From Akkermansia sp. (GTDB lineage Bacteria > Verrucomicrobiota > Verrucomicrobiia > Verrucomicrobiales > Akkermansiaceae), in NCBI GenBank assembly GCA_017549485.1, contig JAFYUT010000096.1:1-64000 (forward strand): a stretch of DNA of 64,000 nt, written 5' to 3'. Made by a program: the position numbers and the translations under genes. The notes under the pieces are model-generated. The model was given only the letters and a program-made list of their open reading frames with translations, was not told where the DNA came from and did not search any database. Positions 15,855 through 23,944 of this stretch are shown one piece after another; within the stretch, counting starts at the first letter, position 1; every line of letters begins with the position of its first letter.

Positions 15855-17918
15855 ATGTCTTCTGAAAGTAAAAAGAGTTTTTTACCCCACATTAATGGCC
15901 TGCGTTGCGTGGCCATCATGATGATTGTTCTGTTTCATATATTCCCCCACAAGCTTACTCAAGGCTTTTTAGGGGTAGAGGTTTTTTTTGTAATCAGCGG
16001 CTATCTATTATTTTATGGGTACAAAAGAGATGAAGCGTTTTCATTTGTTTCCTTTATCCGCAAAAAGATTTTGCGGATTATGCCTCCTTATGTGTGGATT
16101 CTCTTTATTGTAAGTATTTTGAGTTTCCCTTTGTTGTTTGGAGATGGTGAAACCAACATTTTAGGTAAGTCTGTTTTGTATTCTTTGTGCGGAGTGTCTA
16201 ATTATTATTATGATTACGAATATTCCGATTATTTCAGTGCCGGGGCTAATATGAATCCTCTATTACATACATGGTATTTATCTATTATTATACAGGTATA
16301 TGTAATATGGGCTTTAGGGTGTAAGTTGTTTTCATTGAAAAGTGTAGACAAAAATAGAGCCTTGGGCATATGCCTAGTGGTGATAATCGCTCTAGTGTCT
16401 TTTACTTATTGGTCTTCATATGATATTAAGACTATATTGGAACAATTAAGCTTTCCTGTATGGGAACAAATAAAAGCACCATCATACTATGACACATTTG
16501 GTCGTTTGTGGCAGATATTGGCCGGTGGTTTGGTCTTCTATTTGCCTCGAATGAGAAATGAAAGTATGAATGCTTTATTATCTCTTCTTGGTTTGCTGAT
16601 TATATTAGTAATTGGTTGCCAGAGTTGTGTGATAAATTATTGGAACTCCATTGTGGTGGTGTTGGGAACTATATTGGTGTTGCGATATGGCTCAAATGGT
16701 TTGATTAGTAAGCTTTTAGCAAATCGCTGTGTGCAGTTGGTTGGTACAATATCTTTTTCATTGTATTTAGTTCATTTTCCCATTATTGCAATCTATAAAC
16801 TGTGGGAGAAAGCGTTTCCGGATAAGTATACTGGAATTTTATTATTTTGCTTCTCTTTGGTCATAGGATGGTTGTTTTGGTTTGTAGTAGAAAAACGTAA
16901 ATTTAAGTTTTCTTTTACATGCATTTCAATGTCATGTGCATTTGCGGTGGGAACAGTCATCTGTTCTGCTGAGCAAATAGGAATAGCTCCATCGGTTTGT
17001 AGTAACGTTAAATATCCTACATATTCTATACCGAAAGTTGCAATTCCTGATTCTGTGTGGGGTGGTTTTAATAGAGCGTTATTAGATCCGCATTGTGGTA
17101 TAAAATTATTGATGCTTAATGACTCTTCTGGAAGTGTTCCTCATGCATCAGCCTTGGGCGGAATTGGTAATCCTGAGTTTGTTTTTATCGGCGACAGCAA
17201 TGCTCACCACCTGTATTCTGGTATGCATGAGGTGTGTTTGGATAAAGCGATTTCGGGTATACAGTTAAATACTATTGTTTTCTCGTTTGAAGACAGATAC
17301 GTTGATTTGAATATTAAGGGGTATGATTGGACTTCCGAAAAGGCTAACGCTTTCTACAGTTGGTTAGAATTACACCCCGAGATTCACACAGTGGTTATAT
17401 CTCAACTGTGGGATAAGCTTTTTGACGGGCCTCGTGTCAATTGGAATTTACAAAAGATTGAAACAACATTTGGAGATAATAGAGAAATGTTGGAGAAGTT
17501 TTGTTTGCGAATCAAACAAATGGGTAAGAATGTGGTATTAGTTATGCCTTCTCCCTATTTCCACTTAAATAAAGATATACATGGCAGTGGCGTGGCGTAT
17601 GCACGCTGGCTGGAAAAACGGAAAAATGGAGAACTAGATGAATCTGATACCAGTTCTCCGTTTGTGTTAACAAGAGATGCTTATTATAACTATTATAAGG
17701 ATGTTATAGAACTTTTTAATCTGCTGGAAAAAGAAGGGTTTTGCGATGTCCTTCACTTGGAAGAACAGATTTTTGCAAACGGAAATTACTTGGGAATCAA
17801 AAACGGTGTGTTATATTGCCGTGATGCAACTCATATTACGCCTCCTGCTGCCATTGAGCTGATGAAAGGCTTAGCTGATGATTTTGCTGCACTTATAAGG
17901 AAAGGTAGAAAGAAATAA
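15855..17918 (+). CDS. Acyltransferase-SGNH membrane protein (OafA/YrhL type)
   Basis: A 687-residue integral membrane O-acyltransferase. Residues about 10-345 form the acyltransferase 3 domain with ten or so helices; the early motif LPHINGLRCVAIMMIVLFH contains the conserved His. The C-terminal ~270 residues are an SGNH-hydrolase-like domain: block I FIGDSNAHHL with the nucleophile Ser, and block V DATHITPPA with Asp/His. Such proteins O-acetylate LPS, O-antigen or peptidoglycan, with the SGNH part on the periplasmic side. The gene is clearly AT-rich (for example 20 G/C in the 60 bases 16201-16260, against 33 in 15001-15060 within ispH), which suggests recent transfer. I could not place a convincing promoter. 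Confidence 0.88.
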   Translation: MSSESKKSFLPHINGLRCVAIMMIVLFHIFPHKLTQGFLGVEVFFVISGYLLFYGYKRDEAFSFVSFIRKKILRIMPPYVWILFIVSILSFPLLFGDGETNILGKSVLYSLCGVSNYYYDYEYSDYFSAGANMNPLLHTWYLSIIIQVYVIWALGCKLFSLKSVDKNRALGICLVVIIALVSFTYWSSYDIKTILEQLSFPVWEQIKAPSYYDTFGRLWQILAGGLVFYLPRMRNESMNALLSLLGLLIILVIGCQSCVINYWNSIVVVLGTILVLRYGSNGLISKLLANRCVQLVGTISFSLYLVHFPIIAIYKLWEKAFPDKYTGILLFCFSLVIGWLFWFVVEKRKFKFSFTCISMSCAFAVGTVICSAEQIGIAPSVCSNVKYPTYSIPKVAIPDSVWGGFNRALLDPHCGIKLLMLNDSSGSVPHASALGGIGNPEFVFIGDSNAHHLYSGMHEVCLDKAISGIQLNTIVFSFEDRYVDLNIKGYDWTSEKANAFYSWLELHPEIHTVVISQLWDKLFDGPRVNWNLQKIETTFGDNREMLEKFCLRIKQMGKNVVLVMPSPYFHLNKDIHGSGVAYARWLEKRKNGELDESDTSSPFVLTRDAYYNYYKDVIELFNLLEKEGFCDVLHLEEQIFANGNYLGIKNGVLYCRDATHITPPAAIELMKGLADDFAALIRKGRKK

Positions 17919-17978
17919 CTTCCTACATCCTTATTCTTATTTCAATGCGTTTTGATTGATCTAAATGATGAAGGCTTT

Positions 17979-18725
17979 TTACGGCAGGCGCCAGTTTTGG
18001 CGTAGGCGAGCGTACTCTGCACGCGGCAAGAGTATGTAAACAGGGGTGCGCGCGGGATTGATGCGGGCTATGATAGTACGCAGGTGATTTTCGGCCAGAG
18101 ATGTGCACCCCGCAGTGGGGGATTTCCCATCGTTACGCCAGATGTGAAAGAAGATGGATGAACCACCGCCGACAACGACACCGCCTTTTCGCTCATGAGT
18201 GTTGTGGCAAATGAGCATTTTGATGCTGTGGGGATAATCGGTTTGTCTCATTTGCTCCTTAAGTTCCCAAGCCGTGCGGGCAGGGTGATCCAAGCGTACG
18301 TGGCGGTTGTAATAACGCGCGTCAGTAGTATTTGTGACCCACAAGTCATTGGGGCTTACTTTGACGTAGGGGATACCGCTGTGGTGTTTGACCGGTGTTT
18401 TGTGTGTAACCCAAAGCCCGCCGAGAGCAAATACACCGGCGGGAGAACGTCCATCGCCTTCTTTTTTGAGCGTTACTCCTTGCGTGTTAGTGTGGAGCCC
18501 GAGCCCCCAAACAAGGCCGTTTTTGCCGAGTCTGCCCGGGTAGGGCCCCAGTACACGCACCCATTGACCTTTAGCGTTTTTTTCTACAACGGAAAGCGTA
18601 ACCTGAGAGGAATTCCAGCCATCTGCAATGCCTATGATGGCTTGAGTGCATTCACGGGGTACTGCGGCTCTTGCCATTGATAACAGCACCGTCAACAAAA
18701 GCACTAAACATAAAAATTTCTTCAT
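17979..18725 (-). CDS. L,D-transpeptidase (YkuD-type) family protein
   Basis: An exported 248-residue protein with a signal peptide (MKKFLCLVLLLTVLLSMARA). The C-terminal half carries the YkuD catalytic motif: His194 in FFHIW and the nucleophile Cys207 in SPTAGCTSL. It is closest to the YafK-like branch. Enzymes of this family cross-link peptidoglycan or attach proteins to it; some YafK-like members cleave such links. Upstream Met codons at 18737 and 18764 fall inside the promoter, so 18725 is the start. It is divergent from ilvA and convergent with the acyltransferase gene. Confidence 0.85.
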   Translation of the reverse strand: MKKFLCLVLLLTVLLSMARAAVPRECTQAIIGIADGWNSSQVTLSVVEKNAKGQWVRVLGPYPGRLGKNGLVWGLGLHTNTQGVTLKKEGDGRSPAGVFALGGLWVTHKTPVKHHSGIPYVKVSPNDLWVTNTTDARYYNRHVRLDHPARTAWELKEQMRQTDYPHSIKMLICHNTHERKGGVVVGGGSSIFFHIWRNDGKSPTAGCTSLAENHLRTIIARINPARTPVYILLPRAEYARLRQNWRLP

Positions 18726-18735
18726 ATCTCTTGGC

Positions 18736-18764
18736 ATTTTAACAGGGGAAAAGCAGTGCTGCAA
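18736..18764 (-). promoter_or_regulatory. Near-leaderless promoter of the L,D-transpeptidase gene
   Basis: Minus strand: -35 TTGCAG (18759-18764), 17-nt spacer, -10 TAAAAT (18736-18741). The ATG at 18725 is 10 nt beyond the -10. Confidence 0.5.
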
Positions 18765-18830
18765 GGTTACTTCATGTCAGTAAAACGAGTGAAAATCTTC
18801 TCTTTTCATCAGTTGTGTCGCAATACACGC

Positions 18831-18859
18831 TTGCTATCGGTGGCGTATACGGGTATATT
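18831..18859 (+). promoter_or_regulatory. Promoter of ilvA-maf-GH20
   Basis: -35 TTGCTA (18831-18836), 17-nt spacer, -10 TATATT (18854-18859). The ATG at 18874 is 14 nt beyond, giving a leader of about 8 nt and no Shine-Dalgarno. Confidence 0.6.
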
Positions 18860-18873
18860 AGGTTCGTCAAGTT

Positions 18874-20436
18874 ATGAGCCAAATGAAAGACCTACTGTTT
18901 GAAGAAATTTTGCAGGCCCGCCAACGCGTGTATGCTGTGGGTGAGTCTACTCCGCTCAATAGGTTGAACTTACCCGGTGTAGATGCCGTAGTGTTCGCTA
19001 AGCGAGAGGACCTCGGGCCCATTAAGGCTTATAAGTGGCGTGGTGCCTATAACTGCATGGCCAAGCTTTCACCGGAGCAACGAGCCGGTGGTGTGGTTGC
19101 CGCCAGTGCCGGTAATCATGGCCAAGGTGTGGCTTTGGCTGCGGCTCGTCTCGGTTGTAAAGCTCACATTTTCATGCCTCGTTCTACACCTGCCGTTAAG
19201 CAGAACTCTGTGCGCATGCACGGTGGTGATAATGTAGAGATTGTATTGATTGGAGACTCCTATGATGCCGCCTCTGCCGCTGCGCATGAGTTTGCAGAGG
19301 TGAATCATCTTACCTTTGTGCATCCGTACGATGACCTTGCAACCATGGGGGGGCAAGGTACTTTGGCCGATGAAGTCGTGATGAGCGGACAGGGGCCATT
19401 TGATCGAGTATATCTTCAAATCGGAGGTGGCGGCTTGGCCTCCGGTGCTGCATGTTGGTTCAAAAAGTTCTGGCCGCATTGTAAGTGTATCGGGGTAGAG
19501 GGGGTGAATCAAGCCTCTATGAAACTGGCTGTTGAGAGCGGTGAGCGCCGAGAGCTTTCTTATGTAGACGTGTTTTGTGATGGCACCGCTGTGCGCAAAG
19601 CCGGTGAAAACACATTTGAGTTGTGCCGCGAATTGTTGGATGGTTTCGTAACCGTTACCAATGATGAAGTGTGCCAAGCTATCCGTGCCCTTTGGAACAG
19701 CTTGCGCGTGGTTCCGGAGCCCTCCGGTGCCATGGGATTAGCAGCCTTGCTGCAAGATTGGGATGCCGGCAATATCTCGCCCGGGGAGAAATGCTTGGTT
19801 GTGTTATCCGGTGGTAATATGGATTTCTCTCAGCTGGGGGTGGTTGCGGCTCGCGGCGGTGTGCGTGAAACGAACCGTAGTTTGCGCTATTTGCGTATCC
19901 CCATGGAAACCAAACGCGGACAAATCCTCAAATATCTCTCTCACATACCGGCCGGTGTACAGCTTATGGATGTGCAGTATGGCCGTATAGGTGGTGATAT
20001 TCAATACCCCGTGTTCGGAGTGTTGGGTACAGATGAACAATTTGACCAGATTCGTGCCGGCTTGGCAGAACACGGGTTGGCTGCTCAGGATGTTACTAAT
20101 GACGATGATGTGGTTTTCCGCATGATTTCCTATGACCGTGTGCACATCAGTCATCCTGCTTTCTTTGTGATAGAATTCCCCGAGCGTCCCGGTGCTTTCC
20201 AAGAGTTCATGAGTGCTATGGGCAAATATGCAAATCTTTGCTACTTCAATTACAAATACTCAGGTGAGCATGTGGGCCGTGCCATGGTAGGGCTTGAGTT
20301 CCAAACCCGTGAGGATCGCGATGCTTGCCGTGCACTGGCAGAGCAAATGCAAGGTACCACGATTCAGCGTATTCATGAAATGCCTGATGAGGTGCGCCGC
20401 CGTGTGTTGGATAATATGTCTCCTTCCTCTCTGTAA
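18874..20436 (+). CDS. ilvA: Threonine ammonia-lyase, biosynthetic
   Basis: PLP enzyme that deaminates threonine to 2-oxobutyrate, the entry to isoleucine synthesis. The cofactor Lys54 is in KAYKWRGAYN; the phosphate-binding glycine loop is QIGGGGLASG and the SGGN motif is near residue 310. The C-terminus (about 330-505) holds two ACT-like regulatory domains, so the enzyme is the isoleucine-inhibited biosynthetic type. The length of 520 residues is normal. maf follows after 15 nt. With ilvN at 2.1 kb, two branched-chain amino acid genes lie apart in this region. Confidence 0.95.
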   Translation: MSQMKDLLFEEILQARQRVYAVGESTPLNRLNLPGVDAVVFAKREDLGPIKAYKWRGAYNCMAKLSPEQRAGGVVAASAGNHGQGVALAAARLGCKAHIFMPRSTPAVKQNSVRMHGGDNVEIVLIGDSYDAASAAAHEFAEVNHLTFVHPYDDLATMGGQGTLADEVVMSGQGPFDRVYLQIGGGGLASGAACWFKKFWPHCKCIGVEGVNQASMKLAVESGERRELSYVDVFCDGTAVRKAGENTFELCRELLDGFVTVTNDEVCQAIRALWNSLRVVPEPSGAMGLAALLQDWDAGNISPGEKCLVVLSGGNMDFSQLGVVAARGGVRETNRSLRYLRIPMETKRGQILKYLSHIPAGVQLMDVQYGRIGGDIQYPVFGVLGTDEQFDQIRAGLAEHGLAAQDVTNDDDVVFRMISYDRVHISHPAFFVIEFPERPGAFQEFMSAMGKYANLCYFNYKYSGEHVGRAMVGLEFQTREDRDACRALAEQMQGTTIQRIHEMPDEVRRRVLDNMSPSSL

Positions 20437-20451
20437 TCAGTTGTTATCTGC

Positions 20452-21000
20452 ATGCTGATACTGGCTTCTCAATCCCCGCGTCGTCGTGAGTTGATGGCTC
20501 GCGAAGGTTTGGAGTTTACCGTAGTGGTGCGTGATACGGAGGAAGTGCATGATGCCTTTTTATTGCCGGAAACACTGTGCGCCTGTAATGCTTCCGCTAA
20601 AGCAGAGGCCGTAGCTGCCGAGTTTCCGGAAGCAACCGTTATAGGGGCAGATACCCTTGTATTCATTGATGATACCCCGCTCGGTAAGCCTGCCGATGAA
20701 GCTGAGGCGGTGGCAATGCTGTTGCGATTACAGGGGCGTACACATTGTGTGTGCACTGCCGTAGCTGTGGTGATGCCGGGGGGCACGCGCCGTGACTTTG
20801 CCGAGAAAAGCTATGTTACGTTTCGCCCCCTGACGCGTGAGCAAATTTTGCATTACATGAGCTTGGTTCATGTGTATGATAAAGCCGGGGCTTATGCCGT
20901 ACAAGAGCACGGTGAGCTTATTATAGAAAAGGTTCAGGGCGATTTAGACAATGTTATCGGATTGCCGGTTAAGCGTTTAGCCCAGATATTAAAATCATGA
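20452..21000 (+). CDS. maf: Maf-like nucleoside triphosphate pyrophosphatase
   Basis: Cytoplasmic enzyme that hydrolyses non-canonical or excess nucleoside triphosphates to monophosphates. Family motifs are all present: the N-terminal ILASQSPRRRELM, IGADTLV with the catalytic Asp, GKP, YDKAGAYAVQ with the Lys/Gln pair, and the final NVIGLPV. The 182-residue length is usual. Its stop overlaps the start of the GH20 gene by 4 nt (ATGA), which couples an intracellular housecleaning enzyme to a secreted glycosidase. Confidence 0.93.
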   Translation: MLILASQSPRRRELMAREGLEFTVVVRDTEEVHDAFLLPETLCACNASAKAEAVAAEFPEATVIGADTLVFIDDTPLGKPADEAEAVAMLLRLQGRTHCVCTAVAVVMPGGTRRDFAEKSYVTFRPLTREQILHYMSLVHVYDKAGAYAVQEHGELIIEKVQGDLDNVIGLPVKRLAQILKS

Positions 21001-22301
21001 AGGTTTATCATCTTCTTGTTGCTTGTTTGTGCTGCGTTGCAGATGCTGCGTTGCCATTGCCCCAATATACGGGGGGTACCTCGCCCGCTCAGCCTTTGCC
21101 GTTGATTACGGGTGCATACGAGCTTTCTCTCTCTTCACAGGGGTGGCAGTGTAATGCCGCTGATGATGCCGGTAGATTTTATGCAGAGCAGACCAAGCAG
21201 CAGTTGCTGCATCAATATGGTGAGGCTCTGCCGGATTCCCTTTATGTGCAGGATTATCCTGAATATGAATGGCGTGGCTTGCATCTGGATGTTTCCCGCC
21301 ATTTCTTTGATAAAGCCACGGTTATGCAGTTATTAGACCGCATGGCCGAGCTTAAATTGAATCGTCTTCATTTACATTTGACTGATGGCCCCGGTTGGCG
21401 TATAGAAATTAAAAGCTATCCCTTGTTGACGCAGCAGGGAGCTTGGCGTAAAAAATTGCATACATCCGGCTGGAATTGGCATGATAATCGCCTCGGTACG
21501 AATTATCCTGAGCTGTACGGAGGTTTCTATACGCAGGAGGATATGAAAGAGCTGATTGCCTATGCGGCAGCTCGCCATATCATGATTGTGCCCGAGGTGG
21601 ACATGCCGGGGCATTTCGCGGCTGCGCTGGAGGCTTATCCTCATTTAGCGCATCCGGCATATAAAACGGGTAATTGGCCTTATTCTTATGATTTTCTGAA
21701 TGTGCAGGAGCCTTGCGTATTGGAATTTGCTTACAGAGTGTTAGATGAACTCATGGCGATATTCCCCAAGGGAACCCCTATTCACGTAGGCGGAGATGAA
21801 GTGGATTTGCATTTTGTCTCTGCCGAACAACAACGCGTTTTTGTTCAAGCCTTGGTAGATTATCTTCAACAACACGGTTATCCTGCTATTACGTGGGATG
21901 AAGCCGCAACCCACGGTGTGCGCGGTCAAATTGTCATGCTTTGGCGGGGTGAAAAAGCGGAAGAGGTGCTGAGCTTAGGTTTGCCTACAATTCTTTGCCC
22001 CAATTCCCATTTCTATTTTGATTATCCGCAGAGCGATTCTCCGTCGGAGCCGGAGTCTATGCCGGCCCCGGTTATTTCAACGGAAAAAGTATTCGGATAC
22101 ACCCCGCCTTCTTCCTCCACAGTTATCGGTATTCAAGGTAATTTGTGGTCGGAGTACATTTACACTCCCGAGCTGTTATTTTACAAGGCCTTCCCGCGAG
22201 CTGCAGCTATGGCAGAGCGCGCATGGGGAAGCCCTTTGCGTCCATTTTCAGAGTTTTATCGAGATTACGTGCACTTAATCGATAAAGGGCGGCAAGAGTG
22301 A
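20997..22301 (+). CDS. GH20 beta-N-acetylhexosaminidase, secreted
   Basis: Removes terminal GlcNAc or GalNAc from glycans such as mucin O-glycans or chitooligosaccharides. It has a signal peptide (MKVYHLLVACLCCVADA). The catalytic pair Asp267-Glu268 is in HVGGDEVD, the substrate-assisted mechanism signature of GH20. Other barrel motifs are RGLHLDVSRHF, LHLHLTDGPGWRIE, PEVDMPGH and ITWDEA. The N-terminal GH20b-type domain is much reduced (about 75 residues before the barrel), so the 434-residue protein is shorter than typical. Its end overlaps the convergent FHA gene by 27 nt. Confidence 0.94.
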   Translation: MKVYHLLVACLCCVADAALPLPQYTGGTSPAQPLPLITGAYELSLSSQGWQCNAADDAGRFYAEQTKQQLLHQYGEALPDSLYVQDYPEYEWRGLHLDVSRHFFDKATVMQLLDRMAELKLNRLHLHLTDGPGWRIEIKSYPLLTQQGAWRKKLHTSGWNWHDNRLGTNYPELYGGFYTQEDMKELIAYAAARHIMIVPEVDMPGHFAAALEAYPHLAHPAYKTGNWPYSYDFLNVQEPCVLEFAYRVLDELMAIFPKGTPIHVGGDEVDLHFVSAEQQRVFVQALVDYLQQHGYPAITWDEAATHGVRGQIVMLWRGEKAEEVLSLGLPTILCPNSHFYFDYPQSDSPSEPESMPAPVISTEKVFGYTPPSSSTVIGIQGNLWSEYIYTPELLFYKAFPRAAAMAERAWGSPLRPFSEFYRDYVHLIDKGRQE

Positions 22302-22907
22302 CCCGCCGTGAAGGAAATTGTACAGAGCCAAGCCCCCGTAAAAGGTAATTACCAGCACCAGTAGGATTTCAATAATATGCACGGAGCTGTTGCTGACATC
22401 TTTTGTAACCGGTGAGAGCTTTTTCAAAAGAGCCATCCTCGCTTTCCATCGAGCAACGGAACCTTTTGTTTTGCTTTTGAGCCGGGGCGCAGGTGCTTCT
22501 TTTTCTTGCGGCGTAGGTTTCGGTGCTGTCGGTTTGTCGTCCTTCTTTTTATCTTCGGGCTCAGCCGGTTGTTCTTGTTTGGTTTCCTTCTTTAACAGGT
22601 TGACCAAGCCCAGTCCCATAACATGAAAGTCGGCATTGCCTATGGTGTATTTAACACCTTCTTTCAGTATTGTTTCTTTTTCAACTTTAACCGCATCTGC
22701 ATAGGTCCCGTTGGTGGAGCCCAAGTCTTTCAGTTTAAATCCCTCTTCCGTATAGGTGATGCTGCAATGCTGGCGGGATAATCCTACCGCTTCAGGCAAG
22801 GCCACATCGCATTCTTCATCTCGCCCTATAATGACAACCTTGCCCGGGGTAGCTTCTAATATAGCTCCCTTTTTTTCATTGTTTACATTAATGATGAGTG
22901 CCGGCAT
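22275..22907 (-). CDS. FHA-domain protein with C-terminal membrane anchor
   Basis: A 210-residue protein. Residues about 20-95 form a forkhead-associated domain with the phosphothreonine-binding signature (GRDEECDVALP, LSRQHCSI, DLGSTNGTY). A Pro/Lys/Glu-rich linker (about 110-145) and a basic segment lead to one transmembrane helix near residues 177-195, so the FHA domain faces the cytoplasm and the protein is tail-anchored. FHA domains bind Thr-phosphorylated partners, but no Ser/Thr kinase is encoded in the window. It is the last gene of the operon starting at 26591, 17 nt after the thioredoxin-like gene. Confidence 0.88.
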   Translation of the reverse strand: MPALIINVNNEKKGAILEATPGKVVIIGRDEECDVALPEAVGLSRQHCSITYTEEGFKLKDLGSTNGTYADAVKVEKETILKEGVKYTIGNADFHVMGLGLVNLLKKETKQEQPAEPEDKKKDDKPTAPKPTPQEKEAPAPRLKSKTKGSVARWKARMALLKKLSPVTKDVSNSSVHIIEILLVLVITFYGGLALYNFLHGGSLLPPFID

Positions 22908-22924
22908 GGTGATAATGGATGGTA

Positions 22925-23944
22925 TCAGTTGACTTCAATGTGGCGTTCCTGGCGTTTTTTCTCACGCTTTTCCTTCTCTTTCGTTTTTTTCTTATTTCGC
23001 TCCGCTCTTCGTTCTTCGGGAGTAGTTTTGTGTTTAAGGCTACCCCACAAGTTCATGAGCGTGGGGGAGAGCTGGCCGTAATCCGTATCGGGGTCAAGTT
23101 TATTGACTTTGCGTATGAGACCCTTGAGACGGTTTCCTTGTATGTGCTCTCTGCGGGATTGACCGATGTAGAGATTGTATACCGCCTGACGGTCTCTGCT
23201 GCGCAGTGCATCATCCCGAAACACGGCTTCACAGTCTTTCATCATCTTGGTGTAATCCGGTTCAAAATCGGGGTGCAGGAAACCGTCTTTCGTATCCAGC
23301 TGGTCATACATGAACGCTCTTGCATTGAATTCAAGTCTGCGAGCATATCCCAGCTTGTCTTTCGGATCCGCCTCTTTGATTTGCTGTAATAAGCCATCGG
23401 GGGATTTGATGGGCAACTCGGCAACTTGTGCCAGTATTTTAGCTTTTTCTTCTCCCTGTGCGCTATCCGCTTTTGCCATTAACTGCTGCTGAGTGCGCAG
23501 TGCTTGCAAATACTTCTGAACATTTTTAACGCCTTCCGTGCAGGCCGCGTCAGTCCCTAAGTAGTCGTTGCCTTGCATGGAGGCATACATGCGCCCGTTC
23601 TTGTCAAAGAACATGACTGTCGGGCATACGGAAAATGCCGGATTCGGCATACCGCTGCCTATGTGTGAGTGCCGTGAGGCTTCGGCACTATGCTTATCTT
23701 CGTAGAATGGCACGGCTACCAATATGGCGTCTCCTGCGGCTTCTGACAACTTTTCAGATTTCCAGAATGAATTGAGCAGCATTACGCTGCGCCTGTTCCA
23801 GTCCGGTCCGTAGCAATAGGCTATCACCCCATCGCTACCGGCCATGTTCAGCGCATTTTGATAGGTTTCTGCCCGTTGTGCCGCATGGCTTGAAAACACC
23901 ATGCTCAAGCAGGCTATAAGATTACTTAGCTTTCTTATTGTCAT
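22925..23944 (-). CDS. Secreted protein with degenerate thioredoxin-like domain
   Basis: A 339-residue protein with a signal peptide (MTIRKLSNLIACLSMVFSSHA). Residues about 35-150 look like a thioredoxin fold (GVIAYCYGPDWNRRS, ILVAVPFYED, PTVMFFDKNGRMYASMQG), but only single Cys residues occur in place of CxxC, so it is unlikely to be a disulfide oxidoreductase. The rest is helical and ends in a very basic Lys/Arg/Glu tail. Its first 23 nt overlap the end of the transglutaminase-like gene. The role is unknown; the overlap suggests it works with its neighbour in the periplasm. Confidence 0.75.
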   Translation of the reverse strand: MTIRKLSNLIACLSMVFSSHAAQRAETYQNALNMAGSDGVIAYCYGPDWNRRSVMLLNSFWKSEKLSEAAGDAILVAVPFYEDKHSAEASRHSHIGSGMPNPAFSVCPTVMFFDKNGRMYASMQGNDYLGTDAACTEGVKNVQKYLQALRTQQQLMAKADSAQGEEKAKILAQVAELPIKSPDGLLQQIKEADPKDKLGYARRLEFNARAFMYDQLDTKDGFLHPDFEPDYTKMMKDCEAVFRDDALRSRDRQAVYNLYIGQSRREHIQGNRLKGLIRKVNKLDPDTDYGQLSPTLMNLWGSLKHKTTPEERRAERNKKKTKEKEKREKKRQERHIEVN

